Below, piece by piece: positions 35,615 to 43,958 of a stretch of DNA of 64,000 nt; position 1 is the stretch's first letter; each line of letters begins with the position of its first letter. The stretch is taken from assembly GCF_003148465.1 (NCBI RefSeq), contig NZ_QGGI01000002.1, positions 62,001-126,000 on the forward strand, given 5' to 3'. The translations under genes were made by a program, and so were the position numbers. Under the pieces are notes generated by a model, which was not told the DNA's origin, ran no database searches, and worked only from the letters and a program-made list of their open reading frames with translations. The DNA is from Oceanotoga teriensis. GTDB lineage: Bacteria > Thermotogota > Thermotogae > Petrotogales > Petrotogaceae.

Positions 35615-35942
35615 TTTTTAGAAGATTATATATTTTGCCAGCAGTTTCAAAAGCATCATTTTCAGAAATTAAAAGAGAAATATCCATTTCTTCTGCTTTT
35701 TTAATTGTTTCTTCAAGATATTTTCCTGGTTTAGGCAGTACAATAGCCTTTGCACCTACTACTTCTGCAACTGCGATTATATTTTGATGAGTTTGATGAG
35801 TTATCCATATACAATCTTTTTTTGCGTCTCTCATCACTTCACTCAATAAATCTCCTATATGGCCAGATATTATATCTGTATCTGTTTTTGATGAATAGAT
35901 AATTTTTAGATCTAATTTTTCTATCATATTTTGTAGAGTCAC
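35607..35942 (-). CDS. DRTGG-domain protein
   Basis: A 111-aa protein with the DRTGG fold: KLDLKIIYSSKTD, DIISGHIGDLLSEVMRDAKKDCIWIT, a middle NIIAVAEVVGAKAIVLPKPGK, then LLISENDAFETAGKIYNLL. DRTGG domains occur in HPr-kinase-like and CBS/DHH proteins and are thought to bind ligands or partners. It lies 3 bases after the CBS/ATPase gene and overlaps the PHP gene; a second DRTGG-like gene precedes that pair. Confidence 0.78.
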   Translation of the reverse strand: MTLQNMIEKLDLKIIYSSKTDTDIISGHIGDLLSEVMRDAKKDCIWITHQTHQNIIAVAEVVGAKAIVLPKPGKYLEETIKKAEEMDISLLISENDAFETAGKIYNLLKNE

Positions 35943-35945
35943 ATT

Positions 35946-36899
35946 TTATTCCCCCTTATTGAAATAAAATAGCATTTCTAATTTTACTCCTTTTCCAGAA
36001 CTTGAAATTAATGTCATTCTATCTGAAAATCTTTTCATATTTGGAAGACCCATTCCAGCTCCAAATCCTTTTTCTCTAACATTTTCAGTAGCTGTAGAAT
36101 AACCTTCTTTTAGAGCAGAATCTATATCTTCTATACCTTTTCCAAAATCTTCGATGAATACTTTAATTTTATCTTCTTCTGTCCAACAATATAATATTCC
36201 ATTAGACTCTGAGTGAATTACAACGTTTGCTTCTGCTTCATATGTAGAAATAGATATTTTTCTTATCAATTCTGGATTAATATTTTTAGAAGTTAAAAAT
36301 TTTTTTAATTTTGTTGCGGCTATTCCTACCATTTCTACAGATTTATAATCTATAGAATATTTAAAGTCATATCCTTCAGTTTCAAAATTTTCTCCAGTTA
36401 TAGAAGATACATAATTTTTATTTAAAACTTTATCCCTTCTTTCATCATGAACATATATATAGCCAAGCTTTTTAAACATCCATTCTAATATATCAATTTT
36501 TGTTACCACGCCAACGACTTTTTTCTTAGAATTTATTACAGGATATCGTCCAAATTTCTCATTTTTATTTAGTTCTAAAAAAGTCATAATTGTATCTTCT
36601 TCATTTAAAAAAATTGGTTTTTTTGTCATCCATTTTTCGACACGTTCTTCTAGACTATTATTTTCAATTACTCTTATTATATCTTCTATACTTAAAATTC
36701 CGCTTAGAGTTAAATCTCTTTTTATAACAGGCATTCCAGATATTCCTTTTATTCTCATTATTTCTTTAGCGTATTTTAATTTAGTTTCGCCAGTGACTAG
36801 AATTGGTGGAGTGGTCATAATTTCATTTATTAAAGTGTTAGAAAAAACTTTTGATAATGTACTTACTAATTTATCAACTTCATTTTTATTTTCTAACAT
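35946..36899 (-). CDS. CBS-pair protein fused to an anti-sigma-type ATPase domain
   Basis: A 317-aa two-part protein. Residues 20-150 form a CBS pair (MTTPPILVTGETKLKYAKEIM and WMTKKPIFLNEEDTI), which normally senses adenine nucleotides. Residues 170-315 form a GHKL domain with the N box ISTYEAEANVVIHS, G1 IEDFGKGIED, and G2 GFGAGMGLPNMKRFSD. This joins an energy-state sensor to an RsbW-like kinase. It overlaps the upstream DRTGG gene by 7 bases. Partner protein unknown; a STAS protein exists in the same gene block. Confidence 0.84.
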   Translation of the reverse strand: MLENKNEVDKLVSTLSKVFSNTLINEIMTTPPILVTGETKLKYAKEIMRIKGISGMPVIKRDLTLSGILSIEDIIRVIENNSLEERVEKWMTKKPIFLNEEDTIMTFLELNKNEKFGRYPVINSKKKVVGVVTKIDILEWMFKKLGYIYVHDERRDKVLNKNYVSSITGENFETEGYDFKYSIDYKSVEMVGIAATKLKKFLTSKNINPELIRKISISTYEAEANVVIHSESNGILYCWTEEDKIKVFIEDFGKGIEDIDSALKEGYSTATENVREKGFGAGMGLPNMKRFSDRMTLISSSGKGVKLEMLFYFNKGE

Positions 36900-37270
36900 A
36901 ATTGATCATCCGTTCCCATAGCATCTTTAATTCCACTTTTGAATAAAATCGCGCATGCCATATACATAGAAAGGGAGGATTTTATGATACAAACCTCTAA
37001 ATCCTCCGCTATTTCTTTTAAATTTTCTGGAATTTCTTTTCCCCTAACAAATATTATTCCTTTTGCACCTATTACAGCAGCTGTGGTGATTGTTTGAGGA
37101 CTTGTTAAGCCAGTTATTAAGAACATATTTTCTTTTGAAAAGGCAAGAAAATCGCTCATTAAATCAGAAGCTCCGGCATATTCAATATTAAAGTTTTTAA
37201 TACTTTCAGGTAAAACTATGGCAGATCCTTTAACAATTTTAATTAACTCTTGTATATTCAAAAGTATCAT
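36893..37270 (-). CDS. DRTGG-like domain protein, second copy
   Basis: A 125-aa protein similar in layout to the 111-aa DRTGG gene nearby: GSAIVLPESIKNFNIEYAGASDLMSDFLAF, a central TAAVIGAKGIIFVRGKEIP strand-loop, and a final SLSMYMACAILFKSG helix. It lacks the classical DRTGG string, as do many members. It sits 4 bases after thyX and overlaps the CBS/ATPase gene, so the two DRTGG copies bracket that sensor. Confidence 0.7.
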   Translation of the reverse strand: MILLNIQELIKIVKGSAIVLPESIKNFNIEYAGASDLMSDFLAFSKENMFLITGLTSPQTITTAAVIGAKGIIFVRGKEIPENLKEIAEDLEVCIIKSSLSMYMACAILFKSGIKDAMGTDDQLC

Positions 37271-37274
37271 CTCC

Positions 37275-37976
37275 TTATAAGAGATCTCCTGTATAATTAT
37301 GGTTTATAAAAGCTTCAAAACTCCATGGACAAATTTCTTTTACTATTTCAGCCATTGCCCTTGCATATTCTTGTATTTCCCATTGAGCATGAGAATCAGC
37401 TCTCAGATTAAAAAAATGAAATAAAGCTCTTAAATTAGTTGTTAAATAGAACTCTGTATATTGACCAACTGGTAATACCATTCTCGCCATTTCTCTTGCA
37501 ACACCTTTATTTAAAAGATTATTATATATATTATAAGATTCCATATAAGCATTTTCTATCAAATTTATACATTCTTGTGAAAGTTCAGAGTTTTTTATTT
37601 TTATACTACCCTGTTTATTTTCTTTATCAGGAGTTCTTATATGATCTGGTATATAAAATTCATCAGCTTGTTTTGAAGTATATCTCCTTGAAATTTCATT
37701 TGGAGACATTCCAATCCTATGTCTAAACCATTGTCTAACAATAAATATAGGTGCTTTTACATGAAATGTAAAACTTATATGTTCAAATGGTGAAAAGTGA
37801 GAATGTTTTAAAAGATAGTTAATTAATTTTTTATCTCTTTCATCTGTAGAAATTTCTTGACCATAAGAAACTCTTGCTGCTCTTACAGCAGATCTATCAT
37901 TTCCCATTTGATCTATTAAAGTTACAAACCCTTTGTCAAGTATTTTGATTGTTTTTTTCTGATTCTCCTGCATCAT
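37275..37976 (-). CDS. thyX: Flavin-dependent thymidylate synthase
   Basis: A 233-aa ThyX, which makes dTMP from dUMP with methylene-folate and FAD. The family signature is present as RHRIGMSPNEISRRYT (about residue 85), with FSPFEHISFTFHVKAPIFIVRQWFRH before it and a C-terminal RADSHAQWEIQEYARAM. ATG 37976 suits an AAAGGA site; an earlier ATG (37988) abuts it. The start lies inside the end of the upstream gene, with 41 bases of overlap. It is the only thymidylate synthase in view. Confidence 0.95.
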   Translation of the reverse strand: MMQENQKKTIKILDKGFVTLIDQMGNDRSAVRAARVSYGQEISTDERDKKLINYLLKHSHFSPFEHISFTFHVKAPIFIVRQWFRHRIGMSPNEISRRYTSKQADEFYIPDHIRTPDKENKQGSIKIKNSELSQECINLIENAYMESYNIYNNLLNKGVAREMARMVLPVGQYTEFYLTTNLRALFHFFNLRADSHAQWEIQEYARAMAEIVKEICPWSFEAFINHNYTGDLL

Positions 37977-39108
37977 TATTTTCTTCATCCTTTCTTTTGT
38001 TTTTTTTAAATTTATTTATATTCAATAATAATATTCCAAATATTATTACGAATAAACTTAATGGAATTATATATGAGAACAATCCTGTTATTTTTGTTTC
38101 CTTGTCTATTTCTTTGAGGAGTTTTATTATTTCAGGGTCATTATTTTTGTAATAAAGAGCTTTTTGTAAATATAATCTCGATATTAATTTATCTTTTGAA
38201 GTTTTATAATATTCCATTCCAATCTTTCCTAAAGAATTAGGATTTTTTTCATCATATTCTAAAGATTTTTTATAATTATTAATTTTTTGAGTTGAAGTAC
38301 TCGATATATCTCCAAGAATTTCATAAGTAGAAGATAATATTGATTTTTTATTTGAATTATTTATCAACCATTCAAGAATATTTCTTGTTATGTTTTCTTT
38401 TTCCATTTCTTGAAAAGCTTTTGCAAAAAGAATCATTGTTTTTTCGTCTTTTTTGTTTAAAGTGGTATATACAGAATATAATTCTTCTATTTTATCATAT
38501 CTTTGAGATTCATAACTTAAACGAACTATTAATTGGCTCAATTTTATATTATCTCTATTATTATTGTACATTTTTTCTAAATTTTCATAAGCTTTTGAAG
38601 GATTTGAATTTATTTTTGAATACCATTGTATAATACTTTTATAGTATACTGTAAATGGTGACTCTCCATTTAATTTTTCGATTTTTTCTATAGATTCCAT
38701 TATTAGTTTTTCTTTTGTTGCATTATATTCTTCAGTTAGAGATTTATAAGCAAATTCTATGTAAAAAGCATTTATTATGACAGAATCTTTATAGAGTTTT
38801 GATAGTTCATAAAGTTTTTTTTCAGGAATATTTATTTGATTTGGTAATGTTTCTGATAATATGTTTAAAACAGCAGATTCATCTGCAGAAAAATCATTAT
38901 ATATTCTTGCTCTTAATAAATTAGCAGTATTTTTGTATTCTTCATTTGAAGTTTCCAAAAATTTTAAATATAAACCTAATGTATTCAATTTATTGTTTTC
39001 TTGATTTATTAGAGAATCGGTATCGAATATTTGTAAATATTGTTCAAGATCTCCTCCAAATATTACTATATTGGATATAATTAATAAAACTATTATTAAT
39101 TTTTTCAA
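37936..39108 (-). CDS. TPR-like membrane-anchored protein
   Basis: A 390-aa protein. A hydrophobic N-terminus (MKKLIIVLLIISNIVIFGG) acts as a signal or anchor. About 300 residues of helical repeats follow, with TPR-like spacing (EILGDISSTSTQKINNYKKSLEY, NSLGKIGMEYYKTSKDKL), then a C-terminal transmembrane helix (YIIPLSLFVIIFGILLLNI) and a basic/acidic tail. TTG at 39108 is preceded by GAGGA and gives the compact signal peptide; an upstream ATG is less likely. Probably a periplasmic scaffold. Its end overlaps thyX. Confidence 0.65.
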   Translation of the reverse strand: MKKLIIVLLIISNIVIFGGDLEQYLQIFDTDSLINQENNKLNTLGLYLKFLETSNEEYKNTANLLRARIYNDFSADESAVLNILSETLPNQINIPEKKLYELSKLYKDSVIINAFYIEFAYKSLTEEYNATKEKLIMESIEKIEKLNGESPFTVYYKSIIQWYSKINSNPSKAYENLEKMYNNNRDNIKLSQLIVRLSYESQRYDKIEELYSVYTTLNKKDEKTMILFAKAFQEMEKENITRNILEWLINNSNKKSILSSTYEILGDISSTSTQKINNYKKSLEYDEKNPNSLGKIGMEYYKTSKDKLISRLYLQKALYYKNNDPEIIKLLKEIDKETKITGLFSYIIPLSLFVIIFGILLLNINKFKKNKRKDEENNDAGESEKNNQNT

Positions 39109-39112
39109 AAGT

Positions 39113-40486
39113 TTATTCCTCGCTTTCATTGTAACCTTTCATAACTATTTTATCTTCATGAACTAAAAAAATAGTTTTTGTAAGTTCAGTGTTTGGAAAA
39201 AATTTTTTCTTATGTACTATTAATTCAGAACCAGGATATAGAATTTCTTTTACTATTATTTTTCCACCAAATTTTGAATTTTGAATGGCTTTTTTTATTC
39301 TATTTAATTTTAATTCATTTTCTCCGAGTGCAGCTTTTAATTGTTTTGCTGTTTCCAAGCTTTTTTTATATTGCATCATCTTGTTTTGATCTAATTTGTT
39401 TTCTTTTTTTAATTTCATCAAACCTTTTAATATCAAACTTAATTTTCTTAAATTTTCTATATCTATAGCTATTTGAGATTCTATGATAGTGAGTTCTTCA
39501 TTTAAAGAAGGTGAAACACCAACTTCTAAAGTGGTTTTTACATTCATTTTACTTCCAATATATGAAGCTTCTATTAATTGACCTGCAGTTATTACACCAC
39601 CAGATATTCTACCATTTTTATCTTGAACTATTACTTTATTTCCAGATTTTATATTTGAGTTAATTATAGATTGAGTTACATTTATTTTTTCTTCTACGTC
39701 TAAATTGGCATTTTCTATATAATTTACAAATATTTCTCTACATTTAATTATTCCTTTTCCAGCACCTTTTATTCCATTAGCTTTTATATTTCCGCCAGCA
39801 ATTAAAGTAGCCCCTTCGACTATTCCAGTTATTTCTATGTCATCATCAGCTTCAATTACAAATCCTGGCATTACATTACCATTTACTATAACTGTTCCAG
39901 GAAATCTAACATTTCCAGTTGAATAATCTATATCTCCATCTATTCTATGTATTTGTGAAACATCAATATAATAACTTAAATCATTTTCTTTATTTAATAT
40001 TAATTCGCCAGAGACAAAAGCTATTATTAAATTTTCATTTATTAAAGCATTTTTACCCAGAGTAACTTTAACAGCTTCTCCATCAAGACCTTCTATTTCA
40101 TTTCCAAATATATCCATTCCACTTTGACCTTTTGAAGGTGGAATTATTTTTGCAATTATTTCATCTTTTTCTATAGATATTATGTTAGATCTTTCTTTCA
40201 TATTTATATAATCTTGTGAAATTTCAGTTTTTTTCTTTTTTACTACCATTTCTAAACTGCCATTTCCACCTTTTTTAGGACCTATTCCATAGGCAACAGG
40301 GTATTCACGATCATATTGAGGATCAGCAGTCATATCATTTATTATGTTTTCTTGAATTCCATATTTTACTTTATTTTCATTAAGAAATGCAAGAATTTCA
40401 TTTTTTGAGACATGCTTTCCATCATCTGTCATAGTTATTGTAGCAAGCATATTATCCCCTGAGCTTTTAAAATTTAATTTAGCCAT
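39113..40486 (-). CDS. DUF342/FapA-like protein (polymer-forming beta-helix)
   Basis: A 457-aa protein. The N-terminal 90 residues are FapA-like. A DUF342 core follows, with GQSGMDIFGNEIEGLDGEAVKVTLGKNA and repeated strands of a right-handed beta-helix (GDIDYSTGNVRFPGTVIVNGNVMPGF, IEITGIVEGATLIAGGNIKANG). A coiled-coil segment lies near 340-410. Such proteins are linked to cell-surface and flagellar-assembly functions. Start ATG 40486 is placed 5 bases after GGAGGG; the earlier ATG lacks a site. It follows an RsbW-like ATPase gene. Confidence 0.82.
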   Translation of the reverse strand: MAKLNFKSSGDNMLATITMTDDGKHVSKNEILAFLNENKVKYGIQENIINDMTADPQYDREYPVAYGIGPKKGGNGSLEMVVKKKKTEISQDYINMKERSNIISIEKDEIIAKIIPPSKGQSGMDIFGNEIEGLDGEAVKVTLGKNALINENLIIAFVSGELILNKENDLSYYIDVSQIHRIDGDIDYSTGNVRFPGTVIVNGNVMPGFVIEADDDIEITGIVEGATLIAGGNIKANGIKGAGKGIIKCREIFVNYIENANLDVEEKINVTQSIINSNIKSGNKVIVQDKNGRISGGVITAGQLIEASYIGSKMNVKTTLEVGVSPSLNEELTIIESQIAIDIENLRKLSLILKGLMKLKKENKLDQNKMMQYKKSLETAKQLKAALGENELKLNRIKKAIQNSKFGGKIIVKEILYPGSELIVHKKKFFPNTELTKTIFLVHEDKIVMKGYNESEE

Positions 40487-40508
40487 AACATCCCTCCGCA
40501 ATAAAAAA

Positions 40509-40913
40509 CTATATTAAAATTTTTTTCAAAATCATTAAATTACCATCATTACAATATACCCATTGAGGTTTTCCAAATACCTGTTCTATTATGTAGACTC
40601 CAAGTCCTCCATCTCTTATATTATCTAAATCTCTATGTTTTATATTTTCAGGTATTATTTTCTCACCATAATCTCTGATTTTTATGGTTAATACGTCATC
40701 ATCATATTCTATTGATAAGTCTATTTTTTTATTTTCTTCGTATTTATAAGTGTGTTCTATAATATTTGCAATAGCTTCATTTAAAGCTAATTCTATCATA
40801 AATATTTCATCTTCATTTTTATATTTTATTATAGTGCAAAAATCTTTCATCATATTTCTTAAAAGTTTTATATAAATATTTTTACTTGGTATACTTATTT
40901 TTACGAAGTCCAT
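40509..40913 (-). CDS. RsbW-like anti-sigma/serine kinase ATPase
   Basis: A 134-aa stand-alone GHKL domain of the RsbW/SpoIIAB type. The N box is MIELALNEAIANIIEHTYK (about residue 40), the G1 box IKIRDYGEKI, and G2 GGLGVYIIEQVFG. Such proteins phosphorylate a STAS antagonist and bind a sigma factor or other output. A STAS protein is encoded in the same gene block at 45370-45672, but not adjacent. No sigma factor is in the window. Confidence 0.86.
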   Translation of the reverse strand: MDFVKISIPSKNIYIKLLRNMMKDFCTIIKYKNEDEIFMIELALNEAIANIIEHTYKYEENKKIDLSIEYDDDVLTIKIRDYGEKIIPENIKHRDLDNIRDGGLGVYIIEQVFGKPQWVYCNDGNLMILKKILI

Positions 40914-40927
40914 TTATAATCCCCCGA

Positions 40928-41728
40928 TCACCAAACGATAAATTTTCCTTTCCAATCTTTTAATTTTATTCTACCACTTTTTACTATATTAAATTCTTGA
41001 GCTATTTCTTTTTTTATTAGTATTATTCTTGGTTTAAAATTCTTTAAAATATTTATATTGTCCTTTATTACAGAATAAGGTATATCTTGAGGTATTTTTA
41101 AGACATCTTTTTTGAAGTTTTTAAAATACATATTGGCATTTTTCTCCCCAATATTTTCTACTAAATTATTATATTTTTCTTCTTTTGAAATTTTTTCTAA
41201 TTTTTTTGCTTCAAATATTGAATAAGAACATCCGCAATACGTTTGTCTGTATATATTCATATTTCTGCATAATTTTGCAGCTTCTTTTACTCCATCATTG
41301 GCTCTAAAATTAAAGTACATAAAATTTAATTCAAAATCTTTAGCTATTTTTTCTCCTATACTTTTTATCATATCATGATTTTTTCTTGGAGAAGCAAATA
41401 ATGTCGTTGAAAAATTTTCAAAATTATTTTTTTTAGCTATTTCAGCACTTTTTTTGAGACGTAATTTTATACACTCATAACATCTATTATTGTTAAGATT
41501 TTTGTTTATAGCATTAAAAAATTCTTTTTGTTTATATTCAGCTTCTATATTTTCAAGATACCAAATTTTTTTTAATTTTATAACTTCATTTAATCTTTTT
41601 TTATATTCATCTATAGGATGTATATTGGGGTTGTAAAAATAAAGAGTTGGATTTATATTTTGTTCAATTAATCTTTTATAAGATATAGTTAAATCTGGAG
41701 CACAACAAACATGCAATAATAGTTTCAA
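40928..41728 (-). CDS. queH: Epoxyqueuosine reductase QueH
   Basis: A 266-aa QueH (DUF208), which reduces epoxyqueuosine to queuosine at the tRNA wobble base. Iron-sulfur ligands are HVCCAPD (residues 8-9) and NRCYECIKLRL (CxxC, about 80), and the redox pair is YCGCSYS (about 165). A Trp-rich final segment closes the protein. The stop/start region overlaps the HhH gene by four bases. The rest of the queuosine pathway is not in the window. Confidence 0.92.
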   Translation of the reverse strand: MKLLLHVCCAPDLTISYKRLIEQNINPTLYFYNPNIHPIDEYKKRLNEVIKLKKIWYLENIEAEYKQKEFFNAINKNLNNNRCYECIKLRLKKSAEIAKKNNFENFSTTLFASPRKNHDMIKSIGEKIAKDFELNFMYFNFRANDGVKEAAKLCRNMNIYRQTYCGCSYSIFEAKKLEKISKEEKYNNLVENIGEKNANMYFKNFKKDVLKIPQDIPYSVIKDNINILKNFKPRIILIKKEIAQEFNIVKSGRIKLKDWKGKFIVW

Positions 41729-42219
41729 AATTCTATTAACCCCCTAAGATTGTTTATAGTATTTTTGGATAAGCCTATTTTTTTTAAATCATCTATATTA
41801 TCAAAGTGTTTTATTTTTCTATAATTTATTATTTTATCTGAATTTTTTTCTCCTATACCTGGGAGAGACATCAACTCATTTTTATTTGCAATATTTAAAT
41901 TTATTTTATTATTTTTTAGGGTTATTTTTTTATTAGATATATAAAAATATTTTTCAATATTTTTATACGTTTTTTCACCTATTCCATCGACTTTCATTAA
42001 ATCTTCTTTTTTATTAAAACCTATATCATTTCTATAAGCTAAAATTTTATTGGCTTTTGATTTTCCTATGCCATTTATTGTTATTAATTCATCAAAAGTC
42101 ACTGTTAATATATCATATTTTTTAACAGTGATGATATTTTTATTTTCTTTAGAATTATATATAAATCCGAGTAAAAAAAATATTAAAATTATAGAAGATA
42201 TATATATTATTTTTTTCAT
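41725..42219 (-). CDS. ComEA-like helix-hairpin-helix DNA-binding protein, membrane anchored
   Basis: A 164-aa protein. A single N-terminal membrane helix (KKIIYISSIILIFFLLGFIY) is followed by two helix-hairpin-helix units: LITINGIGKSKANKILAYRN and KVDGIGEKTYKNIE, then ELMSLPGIGEKNSDKIINYR. It looks like ComEA, the DNA receptor of natural transformation, although it has four HhH-type motifs in two pairs rather than one pair. Four-base overlaps link it to both neighbours. No comEC gene is in view. Confidence 0.78.
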   Translation of the reverse strand: MKKIIYISSIILIFFLLGFIYNSKENKNIITVKKYDILTVTFDELITINGIGKSKANKILAYRNDIGFNKKEDLMKVDGIGEKTYKNIEKYFYISNKKITLKNNKINLNIANKNELMSLPGIGEKNSDKIINYRKIKHFDNIDDLKKIGLSKNTINNLRGLIEF

Positions 42220-42965
42220 CTTTGCCCTATAAATCTTATACCTTTATACCATCTACCTTCAATTGAAAATCCAGTTAATTCAGTAATTTGTTTATCATCC
42301 ATATTATTTGAAAAATCTACAGCATCTGATTTATTTATAAAAAGTCCTGCAAGTATTCCCCAGTATTTTCCTCCACCTGTACTTTTTCCATTAAAAGCTA
42401 AAACTGGATATCCAGCTTTTCTCAATGTATTTGTTGGAAGATATGCATTTGATGCATTTAAGGTATAATAAATTTGAATTGTATATATAAATTGTTCATC
42501 TACATTTTCTTCTAATTCATAGTCTTCTCTATAAACATAAAATTTATCATTTGTTTTTGTTATGAAATATTCTATATTATTTTGATAGGCATTTATAACT
42601 TCATTTATAGCTTGTTGTTCATCTGTAAATAATTTTATAGCCCCTCGATTTACTTCTTCAAGAGATGATTTTGACAAAGAAATTAAATTATAATAATTAA
42701 GTTCTTTTATATCATATTTGAGTTCTGAAATATTTGGACGGATATCAATTAATTGAATATCTTTTATAGGAGAATTAGAAACATTTTTTTCTGGTATGTC
42801 TTCTGATTTTATTTTTATATCATTTATTTTTATATCAAATTTATTCATTTGATTTTTTAGATATATTGTATATGTAGTCATTAAAAAAGCTATAAATGGA
42901 AGTATAAATAATAGAGTTACCATTAAAGGTAATAAAACTCCTTTACTTTTTTTCAATTTTTCCAC
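42216..42965 (-). CDS. Membrane-anchored SPOR-like domain protein
   Basis: A 249-aa protein. A basic start and one transmembrane helix (LLPLMVTLLFILPFIAFLMTTY) are followed by a polar linker, a helix, and a C-terminal domain with YLPTNTLRKAGYPVLAF and YWGILAGLFINKSDAVDFSNNM. This is the pattern of SPOR domains, which bind denuded glycan strands at division sites. The assignment is moderate, as the repeat is divergent. It is coupled to the ComEA-like gene. Confidence 0.55.
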   Translation of the reverse strand: MEKLKKSKGVLLPLMVTLLFILPFIAFLMTTYTIYLKNQMNKFDIKINDIKIKSEDIPEKNVSNSPIKDIQLIDIRPNISELKYDIKELNYYNLISLSKSSLEEVNRGAIKLFTDEQQAINEVINAYQNNIEYFITKTNDKFYVYREDYELEENVDEQFIYTIQIYYTLNASNAYLPTNTLRKAGYPVLAFNGKSTGGGKYWGILAGLFINKSDAVDFSNNMDDKQITELTGFSIEGRWYKGIRFIGQR

Positions 42966-42966
42966 C

Positions 42967-43947
42967 TCAGATAATTTGTTTGAAATCTAATATATTATCT
43001 TTTATATCAGAATTAGATAATATAAATTCTTTATAACCATTCTCTGTAATAAAAATTTCTTTTAATGTAGAATTAGTGTTTTGAAAAGATATTTTTTTTA
43101 AATTATCTCTTTTTAATATATTCAATTTAAGTATATCATTTTTTATTTCTTCATATTTTTCTTTTGAAATTTCTTTTTTATTATAAGATATATATATTAA
43201 AAACAAAAATGATACGGCTAAAAACTCTAAGTAATCCATTTTTAAAAGATCAGATTCTTTAAAAATGAGTTTAGATATTTTTTCTCCTGGAAATGTATAT
43301 TCATGATTATAAAAATCTATAATATATTTTATATTTCTTTCTAAAAAATTGTCATAATCAAGATTTTCAAAGCTTGATGAATATTTTATAGATAATTTAG
43401 AATGATTTTTATCATATAATAAGCCTATAATGTAAGGAATTAAAAATTGTTTTTTTAATTCCTGAGTATTAAAATAGTTTAAAAAATTTTGATCTATATA
43501 TATATAATTAGGGTATCCTGTTACTTTTAAATAATTACGTGTAAAATTCATATTTGCATAAAAGTTTCCACTTAAAGGCAAATTAACAAAACTTGATAAT
43601 GTACTTGGAATTAATATGAGATTGTTTTTTTCAAAATTTAAAGTATTGAAAGCATATCCAACTATATCTAAGACATTTCCGCCACCAATTGCAATTATGT
43701 TATTATATTTTTTATTATTTATTAATTCACATAAGTACAGATATTTATCTAGAGATTTTGCTTCTTCTCCACCTTTTATATAAGTGTGATCATTTTTTAT
43801 TTTTATTATATTTCTTAATTTAGTGTCTAATATTATAAATGAACCATATGTGTTATCGTGTTTTTTTATTATATTTTTTATTATATTTTTTGATATAACT
43901 ATATTTATATCTTTTTCAATTCCTTTTGAAAAAACAAATGTTTTCAA
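42967..43947 (-). CDS. Dehydroquinate-synthase-fold protein lacking catalytic residues
   Basis: A 326-aa protein that aligns by eye with AroB. It has the NAD-loop IIAIGGGNVLDIVGYAFNTL (about residue 85), then LILIPSTLSSF where AroB has VPTTLLSQVDSSVGGKT, and YIYIDQNFLNYFNTQEL where AroB has a VVVD..L.TLP.RE motif. The lysine of DSSVGGK reads NLPLSGN, the zinc-ligand AE..K reads IPYIIG, and the HTFGHA histidines are absent. It is thus probably inactive as a cyclase. TTG behind AAAGGTGG is the likely start; a GTG at 43956 overlaps that site. Confidence 0.65.
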   Translation of the reverse strand: MKTFVFSKGIEKDINIVISKNIIKNIIKKHDNTYGSFIILDTKLRNIIKIKNDHTYIKGGEEAKSLDKYLYLCELINNKKYNNIIAIGGGNVLDIVGYAFNTLNFEKNNLILIPSTLSSFVNLPLSGNFYANMNFTRNYLKVTGYPNYIYIDQNFLNYFNTQELKKQFLIPYIIGLLYDKNHSKLSIKYSSSFENLDYDNFLERNIKYIIDFYNHEYTFPGEKISKLIFKESDLLKMDYLEFLAVSFLFLIYISYNKKEISKEKYEEIKNDILKLNILKRDNLKKISFQNTNSTLKEIFITENGYKEFILSNSDIKDNILDFKQII

Positions 43948-43958
43948 TAAAACCACCT

